In this document: positions 1 to 9,245 of the stretch, in pieces
Layout of the letters: each line of letters opens with the position of its first letter
Numbering within the stretch: position 1 is the first letter of the stretch
NCBI GenBank assembly: GCA_023131835.1
Contig: JAGLZA010000033.1
Location: 1-62,349, forward strand
DNA from: Caldifarciminota bacterium
Lineage (GTDB): Bacteria; Hydrothermota; UBA3072
Length of the DNA: 62,349 nucleotides
Direction of reading: 5' to 3'
The notes under the pieces: generated by a model
Told to the model about the DNA's origin: nothing
The model's input: only the letters and a program-made list of their open reading frames with translations
Databases searched by the model: none
Program-made: the position numbers and the translations under genes

Positions 1-2036
1 GTTTGATCCAAATAATAATTTTCCTGACTCAAACCAAGATTTCGCAAAATGGTAGTATTAATATCAAGTACATTTTCAATTGTATCATTTATTGCCTTAC
101 CAGTTGTCCCTGATACAGTATGATTACTCATAGACTCGTCCCAAACATGATCTGCTATAAATTCATTCGTTAAGGCAGCATCAACATCCACTTGGCATCC
201 AGGACCAGACTCATCCTTTTCTAATTGGCCTGTGCCTAAAATTTGTATTTTACCCGCTATGCAGGAGGAAGCAATCGACACACTTCCAGATCTAAAGCTT
301 GCAATTGTTCTGTTGCCCCCTGTTTTGTTGGTAAGTTTTAAGTTACCACAATAACAAGTAATGCTTAAAGCTGAAGTGCCAATGTTGATTTCGGGTTCAT
401 TCGTAGGCTCTCCCCCACAATAACAGTCAATCATATTTGCCCATGATCCAACAGAAATCTCACAGCCTTCTGAGAAGGATACAAGATTTAGAATTCCTGT
501 AAAGTTTGCCAAGTTGCCAACCTGACATGATTCTATCAACATCATATCTCCAAGCGTAATGACGCCTGAAACACTCGCATATCTTATTGTTACTTTGTTG
601 GCAGAACACCCTTCTTGGAATATTATTTGGGTACCCATAATGCCATGAGTTGCAAAAGATATTTCATCAACATTATGCCCAGCCTCGACTGTTAGAGATG
701 TACGGGTCATTATTCTGAGCAGTCCTCTTTCAGCGCAAATAGCCAGAGCATCTGTAAGATTATTGACCGGCTGAGAACGAGTGCCTGTGGGAAAATCCGT
801 CCCAGCCACTCCGATATTGGCATCAATAACTACTTCTTTCCCGAACATTTGTGCTTGCTGCATTTTAGCTGCACCTGAAGTGTAGTTTGATAAATCTTTA
901 TTCCAAACACTATCTGCTATACACTCCTGAGATAAAAGACCATCATTAACAATAACAGTCCCGGTACTATTGTCTGTTAAATTCCCCACTCCTCTGGCTG
1001 TAATTTCTCCTGCTGTCACTGTAGCATCCAAAATAAGATAACCTGAAATTAAATCTATAGCAACCTTTTCATTCCCATTTTTATTTATTATCTTCACTCC
1101 ACCAGAATAAGCCCTCATTCCTAAAGCTCTTCCGCTCCCTCCCATATCTATCACAGGAGTAACACCTGATGAACCACTCCAACAGTTAAGAAAATCACAT
1201 CTTGTAGAACCTCCGAGAACAATTGTTCCTGCCTCTAACAAACATTCTTGTATATAACCTTCTACATATATGAGATTTCCAACCTTACAATTTTTAATAG
1301 TGTTGTTTCCATCTAACACTCCAATTATCTGTGCATCCGAAAATTCTGTTCCTGCCACAAGAGCAGCAGATTCAATAGTAATTAAAGACTTAATAGGACT
1401 TTCACCAAAAACAGAAAAATCATCTAGATCATCCCCTGTTGAAAATGTTATATCACCTATTATAAATATCTTATTAAGCCCTCTACCATTGGCTATAAGC
1501 ACAGCATCAGGGATATTGTTTACAGGCTGTTCAATTGTTCCAATAGGAAATTTTATGCCTGACACACCGTTAATAATATCTACTGTGATACCACCACCAA
1601 AAGATGCATACTGAATAGCTGTTAACTCTGATAAAGTAGCAGACGAAGATGATACTCTTTCTATTGATATATATGCGGTCGGATGTATTACATCAGTATA
1701 TACTCTCGGACTAGTATATATGTCTTCAACAGCTACAACATTTCCACCTTCAATACTACATAAAATCCAGTCGGGACCGCCTAAAGATTGAAATCCAATT
1801 TTAACATTATTAAGAGTTACAGTTAAACCTACTTTAACCGAACCATCTTCTGTTAAATACTCTTTACCTGACGATTCTAATAATATAGCATCATCCATAT
1901 TAGCAACAGAAGCAGATAAATGGGAACAAGTGTCAATTAAGTTCTGTACACTAATTGAGGTAGATACATTAGTATCTATCCAAATAATTCTCGGAGAAAC
2001 ATCGAAGTCTACCGATAAATAATTAACAATACTCAT
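1..2036 (-). CDS. Tail or fibre protein with duplicated beta-solenoid-like domain (partial, 3' end outside window)
   Basis: The minus strand is open from an ATG at 2036 to the window edge with no stop, so the C-terminus is missing. The translation starts MSIVNYLSVDFDVSPRIIW and is rich in Gly, Thr, Ile and Val, as in beta-helical phage fibres. It contains two related segments. One opens with GVSGIKFPIGTIEQPVNN and the other with GVAGTDFPTGTRSQPVNN, about 230 codons apart. Both are followed by an Asp-Ala-rich helix, a run of beta strands, and a closing motif of the type ECIADSVWN or EFIADHVWD. I infer a virion appendage protein from this composition and from its position beside other structural genes. 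The exact role (fibre, spike or collar) is not determined. Confidence 0.7.
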   Translation of the reverse strand, partial: MSIVNYLSVDFDVSPRIIWIDTNVSTSISVQNLIDTCSHLSASVANMDDAILLESSGKEYLTEDGSVKVGLTVTLNNVKIGFQSLGGPDWILCSIEGGNVVAVEDIYTSPRVYTDVIHPTAYISIERVSSSSATLSELTAIQYASFGGGITVDIINGVSGIKFPIGTIEQPVNNIPDAVLIANGRGLNKIFIIGDITFSTGDDLDDFSVFGESPIKSLITIESAALVAGTEFSDAQIIGVLDGNNTIKNCKVGNLIYVEGYIQECLLEAGTIVLGGSTRCDFLNCWSGSSGVTPVIDMGGSGRALGMRAYSGGVKIINKNGNEKVAIDLISGYLILDATVTAGEITARGVGNLTDNSTGTVIVNDGLLSQECIADSVWNKDLSNYTSGAAKMQQAQMFGKEVVIDANIGVAGTDFPTGTRSQPVNNLTDALAICAERGLLRIMTRTSLTVEAGHNVDEISFATHGIMGTQIIFQEGCSANKVTIRYASVSGVITLGDMMLIESCQVGNLANFTGILNLVSFSEGCEISVGSWANMIDCYCGGEPTNEPEINIGTSALSITCYCGNLKLTNKTGGNRTIASFRSGSVSIASSCIAGKIQILGTGQLEKDESGPGCQVDVDAALTNEFIADHVWDESMSNHTVSGTTGKAINDTIENVLDINTTILRNLGLSQENYYLDQ

Positions 2037-2039
2037 AGA

Positions 2040-2201
2040 CTAATCCTCTCTCTTGCTATTATTTACCGCCTTATAATTAGAATTTATTTTCTCCATAAGT
2101 TCTTCTAGCTCACCTATAGTAAAAACACCTCTCAATTCAACCCATCCTTGCCCAGATAAAATCTCACCAATATACTTTTCATCCTTATTTTCTAAACCCA
2201 C
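2040..2201 (-). CDS. Small acidic protein, 53 aa, GTG start
   Basis: A GTG codon at 2199-2201 lies behind AGAGGAGGG and opens a 53-residue frame (MGLENKDEKYIGEILSG...) ending in TAG three bases before the ATG of the downstream tail gene. That spacing indicates translational coupling. The protein is charged, has a predicted helix around GELEELMEKI, and shows no family I recognise. Its location between two appendage genes suggests a small structural or assembly factor, but this is inference only. Confidence 0.6.
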   Translation of the reverse strand: MGLENKDEKYIGEILSGQGWVELRGVFTIGELEELMEKINSNYKAVNNSKRED

Positions 2202-2237
2202 AATACCCTCCTCTAAATATACCTATTAGTTTTGCTC

Positions 2238-3632
2238 CTATGTTGCCTGAGGATCAGTGGCCAAAATCGGCGTAAACGTTAGACCAGTAGACCCAAATGA
2301 AGTATCGGCTGTATATTCTTTGAACCCATACTTTCTGACAACAGTTCTAACATCTATGTTAGCATCATAAATAATATTATCACTCAATTCTTGAGAAGTA
2401 TCCGCTAACACATCTAATAAAGGAACATATAAAGTTCCAGTCTCCGCTGATGGATTTGGAGAAACTGTTTGAAATGCACTACCACTAATAGTTGTATAAA
2501 TATAAGTAGTATCGCCAACTCTTAAACTACCTGATTGAGGTACTTTATTAATATCAATAGATCCACTAATGGTAATTGAGTTACTATCTGCAGAAGTAAT
2601 ATTATATTGGTCTTTAATAATATTACCAGCACTAATTTCTGCTACGAAAACTTGGCATCCTGAAAGTGTAGTATGATTAGCATTTACTTTTTGATAATTA
2701 GGTGGATTTTGAACATCACCATCTGAGTCTATTAATGAAAAATCAGAAGTTAAACAATTCTCAACCCAAATTCCTCTCGCACCGTAAATAGTTCCACCAG
2801 CAAATGTTCCAAATGGTGCTGTTTTGACATCTGTATAAGTTCCTTCCGACGCTGAACGATATTCTTGACCATCATCACTATTCAATTGAATAGTGGTTTC
2901 ACCATATCTACATACATATTTCAATCTTTCATAAACCTGTGCTACAGATCTTCCTGCCCCATTAACAATACAATCATAAGGCTGTAATCCATCTCCATTA
3001 TTTAAATCTTTTTGAGTTGCACCAAAAGTAATATTAACATCGCTATATCCTGCGACTGTTACTTCTGCTGTAACATTATCTAAATCACCTGATGTGTTGA
3101 TACCAACAGGGTTTCTACCACCACCGGACAAATCAACAAAGTTGTGGTCAAATTTATCACCCCATTCCCTCGCATATACCCAGATACCACCATTAGTAGC
3201 TACACCCGCAGTATTATCAGATTGAATCCAAGCACCGCCTGATTTAACTTGGACTAAAATATCAATATTTTCAGTACTCCACCAATTAGTTAATTCTGTA
3301 TCATTTTGAATGATATAAAGTTGGGTTCCTGATTCTTGTGCACCAATTGAATAAAGATTGGACCACAAATCATTTCCATCGGCACTTTCAACAGAACCGC
3401 CTTTTAAAAATTTTATATCATTAGCTGCTGAGCCAAAAGCCCAACTATTTACCCAGCGATACACTGTCGGGGTATCTGAAACAAAAGCATAATTGTCATC
3501 CATTTGTGCTTGAGCAGCAAAAGTGGAAGCCAAATGTTGAAAAAATGATAGGACTGTATAAATAGTAGCCCCCGAAGTGTGTGTTACCGTTTTTGCAGTA
3601 TAATTAATTGTAAAATCAGCTGCCAGACCCAT
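2238..3632 (-). CDS. Virion appendage protein, 464 aa
   Basis: The gene has a strong ribosome site (AAAGGAGGTAAAAT then ATG). The protein is beta-rich with little charge. A central stretch has repeated aromatic-glycine patterns (GGAWIQSDN, GGIWVYAREWGDKFDHNF, GGGRNPVGINTSGDLDN) that I associate with tail or collar proteins of large myoviruses. The C-terminal 40 residues (VRKYGFKEYTADTSF... ending DPQAT) closely resemble the C-terminus of the upstream 520-aa protein. The two therefore share a terminal attachment or folding domain. Likely a tail fibre or head decoration component; exact location unknown. Confidence 0.6.
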   Translation of the reverse strand: MGLAADFTINYTAKTVTHTSGATIYTVLSFFQHLASTFAAQAQMDDNYAFVSDTPTVYRWVNSWAFGSAANDIKFLKGGSVESADGNDLWSNLYSIGAQESGTQLYIIQNDTELTNWWSTENIDILVQVKSGGAWIQSDNTAGVATNGGIWVYAREWGDKFDHNFVDLSGGGRNPVGINTSGDLDNVTAEVTVAGYSDVNITFGATQKDLNNGDGLQPYDCIVNGAGRSVAQVYERLKYVCRYGETTIQLNSDDGQEYRSASEGTYTDVKTAPFGTFAGGTIYGARGIWVENCLTSDFSLIDSDGDVQNPPNYQKVNANHTTLSGCQVFVAEISAGNIIKDQYNITSADSNSITISGSIDINKVPQSGSLRVGDTTYIYTTISGSAFQTVSPNPSAETGTLYVPLLDVLADTSQELSDNIIYDANIDVRTVVRKYGFKEYTADTSFGSTGLTFTPILATDPQAT

Positions 3633-3644
3633 ATTTTACCTCCT

Positions 3645-5207
3645 TTATGTTTGTTGAGGATCTACAACAAGAGTTATAGGAATACTAATGTTATTTGACC
3701 CAATGTCTATCAATTGTTTATATGCTTTATAACCATATTTTCTCACTCTCCAAATACTATCATTTACTGGATTACCTGTATATCCTGTAGTAGCAACACC
3801 GTCTCCATTTGTAGTAGTATTTAGAATATATGGACTTTCATCATTGTTGTCTATGTAGACATACGCCCCTACTATTGGTTGTGCCGACTCGTCTTTCACA
3901 GTCATGGTTAGTTGTATTGACGTAGAAAATAACATTACATCACCGGTCGGGTTATATGAGTTAGCATTTGAATTGTTTGATAACCCTATTGTTCCAGAAA
4001 CATTCGATGTATTATTTACATCATATTTACCTGCCACGTCATCAAATTGAAAATTATTAAAAGTTGGATTTGTACTATCGCTGCCGACTCCATATTCAAC
4101 ACTGTCCCAATTATTTGTAAATGTTAAATTAGATATGTTACTATCATCACTCGGAAACAACAAAGCCCCACCTGATGTTGTAGTATAATTACTTATAGTA
4201 TTATTTGAAAATGTTGATGTACTTGGGTCTATCTGTCTACAATTATTGAAGGAACAGTTTGTTATATTATCACCAGTTGCAAAATAAACAAAGTCAGCTT
4301 TAATGAATGTAGAAGCATCTAATGATAAGGTTATATCTGTATCATCACAATCTAAAACGAATCTTGTGGTATCAGTTGTTCCCGCTCCTTTCGCAACCAA
4401 ACCCGATATATCTGCATTTACACCTGTTCCTGATAATGTAAGTTTGTATAAACCATCACTAACTTGGCCTAATCCATCAGAATTTCTATCTCTATAAATA
4501 AGAACTTCATCAGTAGAATTAAATGTTGCTGTTGTAACACCATCTCCTATTTGAAGTTCTCCCTGACAAAATATAACACCATCAATGTTTTCTAACACAC
4601 CATATTTGTTTGAAGAGTTTTCATCAACAGCTGCTATATCTGTGATATCAAAATCTGTTCCTGTCGCTTTAAGACCAGTTCCAAATCTAACAACATCATT
4701 CCACTGATTATCAATAATACGGATATTTCCTGAATTTGATATATCTACAGACCAAGTAATAACATCAATATCAGATAAATCTAATGTTCCATTACTTGCA
4801 TAAACATCAGTAGTACTATTGACATCTATAATAAAACATCTCCATTCTCCGCCCCAAGTATCATTACCTGCAATTCTCCATTCTTTGTATGCAGCAACAC
4901 TATCTGTTAATCTTAAAGTATACCCAGGAGCATCCGCTACTTCTTGGAACGGTTCCATAAATGCAGCAACAGCATTCATAGCCCACCAATAAAGATGAAC
5001 ATCTGTTCCACTCATATCTAGATTAGTGGTAGGCGTAAATGTGCATGATGTTCTTGCACTTTTTGTTGCTTGCCATGTATAACTTCCATTACCTTGAATT
5101 TTTACTTCTGTATCAGCAGCACCTGAATTTCCTAACCAAGTTCCATTAGATGATGCTGTATCTGCATTTGATGCTAATGTTAATAATGCTGTGACCGTTG
5201 CTGCCAT
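3645..5207 (-). CDS. Virion appendage protein with C-terminal Ig/carboxypeptidase-regulatory-like domain, 520 aa
   Basis: The protein begins MAATVTALLTLASNADTASS and is dominated by Thr, Asn, Ser and Asp, with many short strands typical of a parallel beta-helix (roughly residues 180-400). Residues about 430-520 read as a carboxypeptidase-regulatory-like or Ig-like fold: LTMTVKDESAQPIVGAYVYI, a TTNGDGVATTGY turn, then WRVRKYGYKAYKQ. This C-terminal block is shared with the 464-aa neighbour downstream. There are 12 bases between the two genes, consistent with one late operon. I infer an adsorption or decoration protein. Confidence 0.6.
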   Translation of the reverse strand: MAATVTALLTLASNADTASSNGTWLGNSGAADTEVKIQGNGSYTWQATKSARTSCTFTPTTNLDMSGTDVHLYWWAMNAVAAFMEPFQEVADAPGYTLRLTDSVAAYKEWRIAGNDTWGGEWRCFIIDVNSTTDVYASNGTLDLSDIDVITWSVDISNSGNIRIIDNQWNDVVRFGTGLKATGTDFDITDIAAVDENSSNKYGVLENIDGVIFCQGELQIGDGVTTATFNSTDEVLIYRDRNSDGLGQVSDGLYKLTLSGTGVNADISGLVAKGAGTTDTTRFVLDCDDTDITLSLDASTFIKADFVYFATGDNITNCSFNNCRQIDPSTSTFSNNTISNYTTTSGGALLFPSDDSNISNLTFTNNWDSVEYGVGSDSTNPTFNNFQFDDVAGKYDVNNTSNVSGTIGLSNNSNANSYNPTGDVMLFSTSIQLTMTVKDESAQPIVGAYVYIDNNDESPYILNTTTNGDGVATTGYTGNPVNDSIWRVRKYGYKAYKQLIDIGSNNISIPITLVVDPQQT

Positions 5208-5305
5208 TCTTGTACCACCTTAACATATAATATTACAACCGAATATTTTTATTAACATAAACTCTTTCATTGATATTAAAATTTTTTCTAAAATATATTT
5301 TTCAA

Positions 5306-5791
5306 TCAACGACCTAATTCTAAATCCTTAATTCTTTTCCTTAATATGTTACAAAGACTATCCTTACCAGCTAACTGATTAGCTTCTTGAAATGCATATT
5401 TCAATAACTTTAAATCAGTGATTTTTGGCAATATCTCTTGTCCTTTTCGATAAGATAACATGACAATATCTTGTACAGACATTTTATTCGGGGCTGGTAA
5501 CATTACATCTGCTTCAGCGGCCAATTGATTACTTTCACGCTGTATCTGTATTTCTGATACAACATCATCAATTGTTTCTTTTTGATCTTCTCCACATACT
5601 ATTTTCCATATTTTGGAATTTCTCAACTTTATATCTTTAAGCCATTCAATAAAAGCATCCCCTTCTTCAATACCATGCTTTTCACCATATTGATTATACA
5701 ATTCACTTAGGGATATTTTTTTGCCTGGGCCCACAGTTCTTTTCATTACATGCTTCCATCCTGTAGATGTGTTCATAATATATCCATTCAT
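5306..5791 (-). CDS. Hypothetical protein in structural block, 161 aa
   Basis: The open frame extends upstream to 5824. I place the start at the internal ATG (MNGYIMNTSTGWKHVMKR) because AAAAGGAG lies correctly spaced before it, while the upstream ATG has poor spacing. The protein is mixed charged and mostly helical in its C-terminal half, with a QIQRESNQLAAEADVMLPAP linker. I do not recognise a family. It follows the terminator-like hairpin after the capsid gene and precedes the large appendage genes, which makes a virion or assembly role plausible. Confidence 0.65.
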   Translation of the reverse strand: MNGYIMNTSTGWKHVMKRTVGPGKKISLSELYNQYGEKHGIEEGDAFIEWLKDIKLRNSKIWKIVCGEDQKETIDDVVSEIQIQRESNQLAAEADVMLPAPNKMSVQDIVMLSYRKGQEILPKITDLKLLKYAFQEANQLAGKDSLCNILRKRIKDLELGR

Positions 5792-5900
5792 AAATCTTCT
5801 CCTTTTCAATTTATTGATATTCATACCTTATCCTTGTTTATCTAATTTGTGTACCTTAAATATAATTTGTCAAAAAATAAATATATCTTTCGGTTCTTAA

Positions 5901-5947
5901 AACAAAAACGCCTCACACCTTCCGTATAAAAGAAAATGTAAGGCGTT
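5901..5947 (-). terminator. Rho-independent terminator after the major capsid gene
   Basis: On the minus strand an 11-nt arm (AACGCCTTACA) pairs with TGTGAGGCGTT, with one mismatch. It is followed directly by a T-rich tract (TTTGTTTT). It sits about 30 bases past the capsid stop codon, as expected for ending or attenuating a high-level capsid transcript. Confidence 0.8.
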
Positions 5948-5978
5948 AAATCATTTCATCATTATACTTATTTAAATA

Positions 5979-7052
5979 TTAAAGTGAACGATCAACCACT
6001 CCTAACCCCAACATTCGACTGTCCAAACAGGCAAATCCCAACTCAGCCCATCCAAAAAACCCTTGCTTCTGGACCCTTAACAAAGTCGGATCATCATGGG
6101 CCTCAAATTCTTTACGAATAGGCATTACAAGGGAATCATTAACAGTTAAATCAAAACCTAATACTTGCGTTTCACCTAACGTACCAATAGTACCATCAGC
6201 ATTTGTTACATTCGGATTTTCAAGAGTATACGCATTATACTCTTCAGTTACAGAATCGGCAATAAATTTACCATAAGCTGAAGTACTTCCGTTAATATTA
6301 TAAAGACCTGTCGCACCTAAATGTTGAATCTCATGTAAACTAACATTCCAAATACTTCCCATACCAGAAGCTTGAAAAATCTCGCGTCTAGTTATCGGAT
6401 CAATATCTGTATCCGTCCACTCTCTTATATCAGCGGCATCTTCTGGTGATACGTACAAATCTGTCAATGTACGTCCTATCCTTTTAAAACCAACCATCAT
6501 CTTGTTGATTAGTTCTTTAGAAAGATAGCCAGCACCAGTAGAAGATGGTGCAATTTCATAAATTGGAGCCGGTCTTGACCCCAGAAGTCCTTTACCGGTA
6601 AATGAAGAAGTAGCAGCAGGCAATATAACCCGCCAACCACACTCTTCCTCATAGTTGGCCAAATCCTTAGCAGCACGTGCGGCTGCCCTTTGTGCAATAT
6701 CAATACGAGAATCTCTCGCATAACTAATTTTCCAATCCGCAGAAGCATCGATGGTAAATGTAGGAATAAATACCTCTTCCCCAATACCCTCAATGAAATT
6801 CTGGGCTATATAACCAAGTCCAGGTAATACCCAAACAGGAATCTCGAAATCCTCTGCGACCGGATAAACAGCTTGAGCACCGGGGGCTAAACGCTCCACC
6901 GCAAACAATTTTCTCATAATCGATTCCAGTTCAATTTTCTGCAGGATTGGAGTTGTTAGCGCAGCAGCAAAAGCATGATACGCAGCTAAACCTTCAGGCG
7001 TATGTATTTTTGCTGTTTCTGCAAACAAGGATTCCATTTCTTTTCTTTCCAT
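5979..7052 (-). CDS. Major capsid protein, 357 aa
   Basis: The open frame begins at 7097, but the ATG at 7052 (MERKEMESLFAETAKIHTPE) is preceded by TTAGGAGGAG and is the likely start. The sequence resembles major capsid proteins of T4/SPO1-type large phages: a helical N-terminus ending in LFAVERLAPGAQAVYPV, a long central domain and a C-terminal beta region. It follows protease, scaffold and a small head gene in the expected capsid order, and is followed by a terminator, fitting strong expression. HK97 fold is inferred from family resemblance and gene order. It is the best capsid candidate here. Confidence 0.8.
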   Translation of the reverse strand: MERKEMESLFAETAKIHTPEGLAAYHAFAAALTTPILQKIELESIMRKLFAVERLAPGAQAVYPVAEDFEIPVWVLPGLGYIAQNFIEGIGEEVFIPTFTIDASADWKISYARDSRIDIAQRAAARAAKDLANYEEECGWRVILPAATSSFTGKGLLGSRPAPIYEIAPSSTGAGYLSKELINKMMVGFKRIGRTLTDLYVSPEDAADIREWTDTDIDPITRREIFQASGMGSIWNVSLHEIQHLGATGLYNINGSTSAYGKFIADSVTEEYNAYTLENPNVTNADGTIGTLGETQVLGFDLTVNDSLVMPIRKEFEAHDDPTLLRVQKQGFFGWAELGFACLDSRMLGLGVVDRSL

Positions 7053-7184
7053 AATAACAACTCCTCCTAATATTAATAGTATTGGATGCACTACCATATA
7101 ATATAGACACTATCGTATATGTTATTACATATCTACTTATATATACATCTATAAAGTGCTTTAATCCAATTTTTGTATATTTTT

Positions 7185-7829
7185 TTATACCAAAAGCTTA
7201 ATTCTAATCGGATACAATGTCGTATTGTCTATATTAGCCTGACACTTAGCAATACTGGCACCTTTAACGACTTTAGCAACTTCAACAGTGGAGCACCCTT
7301 CACCATCATAATCCGTATCATCAGCAGAAGCACCGGTAAAATTAGTAACCTTACCCTGATCTGCGGCTGGATATAATGGAATTCCAGGAGCCATTTTAGT
7401 TAATACTGTACCATAACCATTAACATCTCCACCAGTACCTTCACATGTATAATGAACAGTATCCCAAATACCGAGATGTGCTACACCGGCTGGAGCTGCC
7501 TTAGTTCCAATAATTGCTCCAGCAGCACTATATTTCGGCTGAGCAATAACATCACTAGAACCTAAATCACCAGGCATATAATATCCAGAAGGATGTACTT
7601 GATGATAACCAGTTTTTACCTTCTGCATCAAAAACCCGAAAGGCTCAAAAGCAGGACTATTATAAGCCATCTTTTTTACAATAGCCTCTTCATTGACAGC
7701 ATTGGGATCCAAATACACAACAGTACCCGCATAAGCAATGACGCCTCCGATTCCAGCCGCCTCTGTATCAGTTTGTTCACCATAGCTGCAAAATTGATCT
7801 TCTACAACTGGATGTCTAGGAATAAACAT
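7185..7829 (-). CDS. Head-associated protein, 214 aa (decoration or capsid accessory candidate)
   Basis: The gene lies between scaffold and major capsid genes and has a clear ribosome site (GAGGAAGAAGGATAT then ATG). The protein begins MFIPRHPVVEDQFCSYGEQ and is rich in Gly, Ala, Thr and Asp with few Lys or Arg in its first half, like compact beta proteins that coat capsids. No family is recognised. Position suggests a decoration or capsid-vertex protein. It could also be a second capsid-lattice component. Confidence 0.55.
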   Translation of the reverse strand: MFIPRHPVVEDQFCSYGEQTDTEAAGIGGVIAYAGTVVYLDPNAVNEEAIVKKMAYNSPAFEPFGFLMQKVKTGYHQVHPSGYYMPGDLGSSDVIAQPKYSAAGAIIGTKAAPAGVAHLGIWDTVHYTCEGTGGDVNGYGTVLTKMAPGIPLYPAADQGKVTNFTGASADDTDYDGEGCSTVEVAKVVKGASIAKCQANIDNTTLYPIRIKLLV

Positions 7830-7854
7830 ATCCTTCTTCCTCCTTTAGTCATTA

Positions 7855-8643
7855 TTATTCTTTATCTTCTTTTTTCCATTTAGCAGCCAAAGCCTCACCG
7901 AGTTTAGCATATTTAGTCATAAGATCTTTATGAGGTATATATTCCATATTCAATGCTGCCATAGCAGATTGACCCAAAGGTATTTCAATAGGTGTTGTAT
8001 CTGTTTCTCCGATCTTCCCGGTGGAATCATCTTCTTTGCCCTCTTCAGAAGTATGACCTTCCTCTTTAATCTCCTCTTCAGTCTTTTTAGCCTGAAGCTC
8101 CTTGGCCTTTCTAGTCTCCTCAATCTCCTCTTCAGTTTCAATCTTTTTAGCCTGAAGCTCTTTGTTTGTTTTATCTAACTCAGCTTCAACAGCTGTTCTA
8201 ACATAAACCAACTCTTCTTTATAAGATGTAAATTCCTCATTTGACATCTCTTTAATCTTTGTAAACTGAAATTCTTTTTCGGCGCGGGCAACACCAGCGG
8301 CCTCTAATTCAGCCATCCTTTCATCAGCAACTTTAACTTTACGCATATCTTCAAGGACTTGTTCCTTCTCGTTCACCAAAGATTTCGAAGTTTCCAGATC
8401 CTTATGAGTTGCCTCTAACTCTCTTTCAAGGGTCTGAATACTGTCTTCGTTTTCCGACAGTTTGGTTTCTAACTCGGCTATTTCAACAACTTTATCTTCC
8501 AAAGTGGAAGTTAAATTAGAAATAGTTTCTGCAGACTTTCCAAGAGCCATTTCCGTCTTTTTACGGATTTCTGATTCTTCTTTTTCATTAAAGAGATCAT
8601 CAACCATCGCACGAACTTGCGTCCGTAATTCATCTTTTTCCAT
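7855..8643 (-). CDS. Scaffold / prohead core protein, 262 aa, coiled coil
   Basis: The protein is highly charged and almost entirely helical, with long heptad stretches from about residue 40 to 200 (for example SNLTSTLEDKVVEIAELETK). It contains an imperfect internal duplication, KELQAKK followed by TEEEIEE, repeated about 20 residues later and visible as a repeat in the DNA near 8085-8165. A C-terminal helix (MTKYAKLGEALAAKWKKE) resembles capsid-binding ends of phage scaffolds. It lies directly after the prohead protease region and before the capsid genes. Scaffold function is inferred from composition and position. Confidence 0.7.
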   Translation of the reverse strand: MEKDELRTQVRAMVDDLFNEKEESEIRKKTEMALGKSAETISNLTSTLEDKVVEIAELETKLSENEDSIQTLERELEATHKDLETSKSLVNEKEQVLEDMRKVKVADERMAELEAAGVARAEKEFQFTKIKEMSNEEFTSYKEELVYVRTAVEAELDKTNKELQAKKIETEEEIEETRKAKELQAKKTEEEIKEEGHTSEEGKEDDSTGKIGETDTTPIEIPLGQSAMAALNMEYIPHKDLMTKYAKLGEALAAKWKKEDKE

Positions 8644-8819
8644 ATGTTAAGTTTCCTCCTTGTAAATTTTTAATACCCTACAAGTAATTCTTTAACTTAA
8701 CCGACCTGAATCGTATTTATTATATTTTTAAATCAAAAAACTAAACCCTTGTCCTAGTAAAAATAAACCCAGTCACAAGTATTACTTATAACTCGTGGCT
8801 TAAAAATCTCGTCTAAATT

Positions 8820-9242
8820 TTACGGTAAACTCTGAGTTGCCCCAGTATTTCCTCTACAAGATAAACCTTCCGCCGTGAAATCTCCACCAAGCATCCACAT
8901 AACATCAAAATCTACACCATTTGATTCTGTAGCAGTTGACTTAATCTTAATAATATTATTCGTGGTATCTTTATCCACATGAAAATTATTACTAGAAGTA
9001 ATTAATGGGGTAATCACAACAGTAGCATAACTAGCTAAATCATACCCATGCCACTTAATTCCACTGGCTATTACAACTTCATCCGACCCACTAATTGTAG
9101 CTTCAGTAGCCCACACAAATGGATATGCATGATTGTTTCCCAAATTACGATAAATAACTTTTACATTATCATCACCGTTAATTCTCGTAAGTTTGGGGGT
9201 ACTTTTAAGTGTGCCCACTTGGGCTTGACCTAATTGTGACAT
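8820..9242 (-). CDS. Small structural protein candidate, 140 aa
   Basis: The start ATG follows an AGGAGGAAT-type site, only three bases after the stop of the prohead protease gene. The protein (MSQLGQAQVGTLKSTPKLTR...) is beta-rich, low in charge, with an FVWATEATISGSDEVVIASG stretch and a Gly-Asn C-terminus. I do not recognise the family. Its place between protease and scaffold suggests a head decoration or completion protein. The 170 bases after it hold only AT-rich sequence and the ribosome site of the next gene. Confidence 0.6.
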   Translation of the reverse strand: MSQLGQAQVGTLKSTPKLTRINGDDNVKVIYRNLGNNHAYPFVWATEATISGSDEVVIASGIKWHGYDLASYATVVITPLITSSNNFHVDKDTTNNIIKIKSTATESNGVDFDVMWMLGGDFTAEGLSCRGNTGATQSLP

Positions 9243-9245
9243 ATC

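Noticed and set aside
4303-4497. Plus-strand open frames opposite the structural genes (for example 1270-1614, 4303-4497, 9658-9906)
   Set aside because: They lie fully antisense to long, well-supported minus-strand genes, lack good ribosome sites and encode low-complexity or Ser/Leu-rich products.
5868-5873. TTGACA upstream of the 5306-5791 gene
   Set aside because: No acceptable -10 box lies at 16-18 bases, unlike the four accepted promoters.
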